The notes below the pieces were generated by a model. The model searched no databases, was not told the origin of the DNA, and was given only the letters and a program-made list of their open reading frames with translations. From Prorocentrum cordatum (taxonomy: Eukaryota > Sar > Dinophyceae > Prorocentrales > Prorocentraceae): a stretch of 27,500 nucleotides of DNA. The DNA lies in the NCBI GenBank assembly GCA_963575745.1, contig CAUYUJ010012836.1:32501-60000 (forward strand), read 5' to 3'. How positions within the stretch are numbered: the stretch's first letter is position 1; each line of letters begins with the position of its first letter. Shown here piece by piece: positions 26,940 to 27,500 of the stretch. The translations under genes and the position numbers were made by a program.

Positions 26940-27500
26940 GGGCCTTGTTGCCCCTTCCGAAGAGCGGGAGGAGTAGCAGTGCCCAAGGAGGATGAGAAGG
27001 ACGAGTCATTTGGCATCTTTCCGCTCCGCCACCGTTCGGTACTTCCGCCCCGCTGGCCTTGCCATCTGGGGGGGGAGGAGGTTGACCCTGGTGGTCCAGA
27101 GCTCAGGGGGGCCCACGTCGTGAGAACGTGTCGAATGCTTTTCGGGGCTTCGAGATGGGAGCGAAACGTATGGGGACGACGCGTTGCAGCAAGCCCTAAT
27201 CGTCTTGGCGGGATACGCTGTCAGTTACGAAGCGAACATGCAGTCCGTTGCCCATTTCGGGCGAGCGTCGTCCTCATTGGTGCTGTCCCCAATTTGGGCC
27301 TGCCATTGCCCCCGCTCCCCACGAGCCTCAGTCAGCCCTCGGCTTCCTTCTGTGGCTCCCTCATCTCTCGGCGGAGTCGCTCTGCGCATGAGCCCGCCGT
27401 GAGTTCTGGTGCGCACGGTTGCAGATGGGAGGGACCACCGACACCGAACCGCACCCCGTTAGCACGGCTTCAGTTGTGCCTCTGCTGGCTGTTCCAGGGT
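26940..27500 (+). other. Unidentified open frame running off the window
   Basis: A frame with no stop extends from 26940 (after a TGA at 26937) to the window end, about 187 codons, beginning GVAVPKEDEKDESFGIFPLR after some 10 codons. No domain or family is recognised, no start codon is supported, and codon use is mixed. It could be an exon, a gene fragment or chance in GC-rich DNA. I do not claim a protein. Confidence 0.25.

Noticed and set aside
26930-26970. VEGLVAPSEEREE as a possible next chlH exon (the family has VEGLP after the SIFSVL block)
   Set aside because: Similarity is limited to four residues, the upstream residues do not match, and there are no suitable splice borders.
1-27500. 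CRISPR arrays, phage or bacterial defence genes, riboswitches, rRNA
   Set aside because: No regularly spaced identical repeats with unique spacers and no prokaryotic gene organisation; the sequence is eukaryotic in character.

Overview
The window looks like nuclear DNA of a photosynthetic dinoflagellate. The evidence is two exons of the chlorophyll-synthesis enzyme magnesium chelatase subunit H with AG|G acceptors and GC donors, relict copies of the dinoflagellate spliced leader in front of an intronless gene, heavily decayed non-LTR retrotransposons, and very abundant (GGA)n and (GAT)n tracts in otherwise GC-rich sequence. No bacterial-type operons, promoters, CRISPR arrays, rRNA or tRNA genes are visible.

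Layout. 1-4883: a plus-strand LINE-type element broken by about nine frame changes (ORF1-like region, EEP endonuclease, reverse transcriptase, C-terminal zinc knuckle). 5205-5320: (GGA)n. 6901-7620: remnant of a second element type, the zinc-finger plus restriction-like endonuclease end of an R2-like element. 8533-8902: (GGA)n, (GGAT)n and (GGAA)n. 9847-10038: three inverted repeats standing end to end. 10837-11523: intact, intronless, theta-like glutathione S-transferase gene with relict spliced-leader copies just upstream. 12003-12101 and 24183-24278: two in-order, in-phase exons of chlH.

The 12 kb between the chlH exons is taken here as intron, possibly with one small unseen exon. It holds a 1.6 kb (GAT/GCT)n block, a 164-bp inverted-repeat element inside a (GA)n tract, and a minus-strand LINE (about 23.7 down to 16.5 kb; zinc motif, coiled coil, endonuclease, RT, RNase H). 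That LINE is itself split by a ~90-bp satellite array, which in turn carries an 846-bp insertion. After the second exon come more (GGA)n, a CTTGGGGCC-type minisatellite and unrecognised sequence.

How it works together: the two live units seem to be the GST gene and chlH, both on the plus strand. The chlH exon that should precede 12003 was not found in the first 12 kb, so the GST gene, apparently a recycled mRNA copy, may lie inside an upstream chlH intron. Nearly everything else is layered repeat and transposon debris. I found no new multi-gene system; the most notable structure is the tiny-exon/giant-intron chlH locus with a retrogene beside it.
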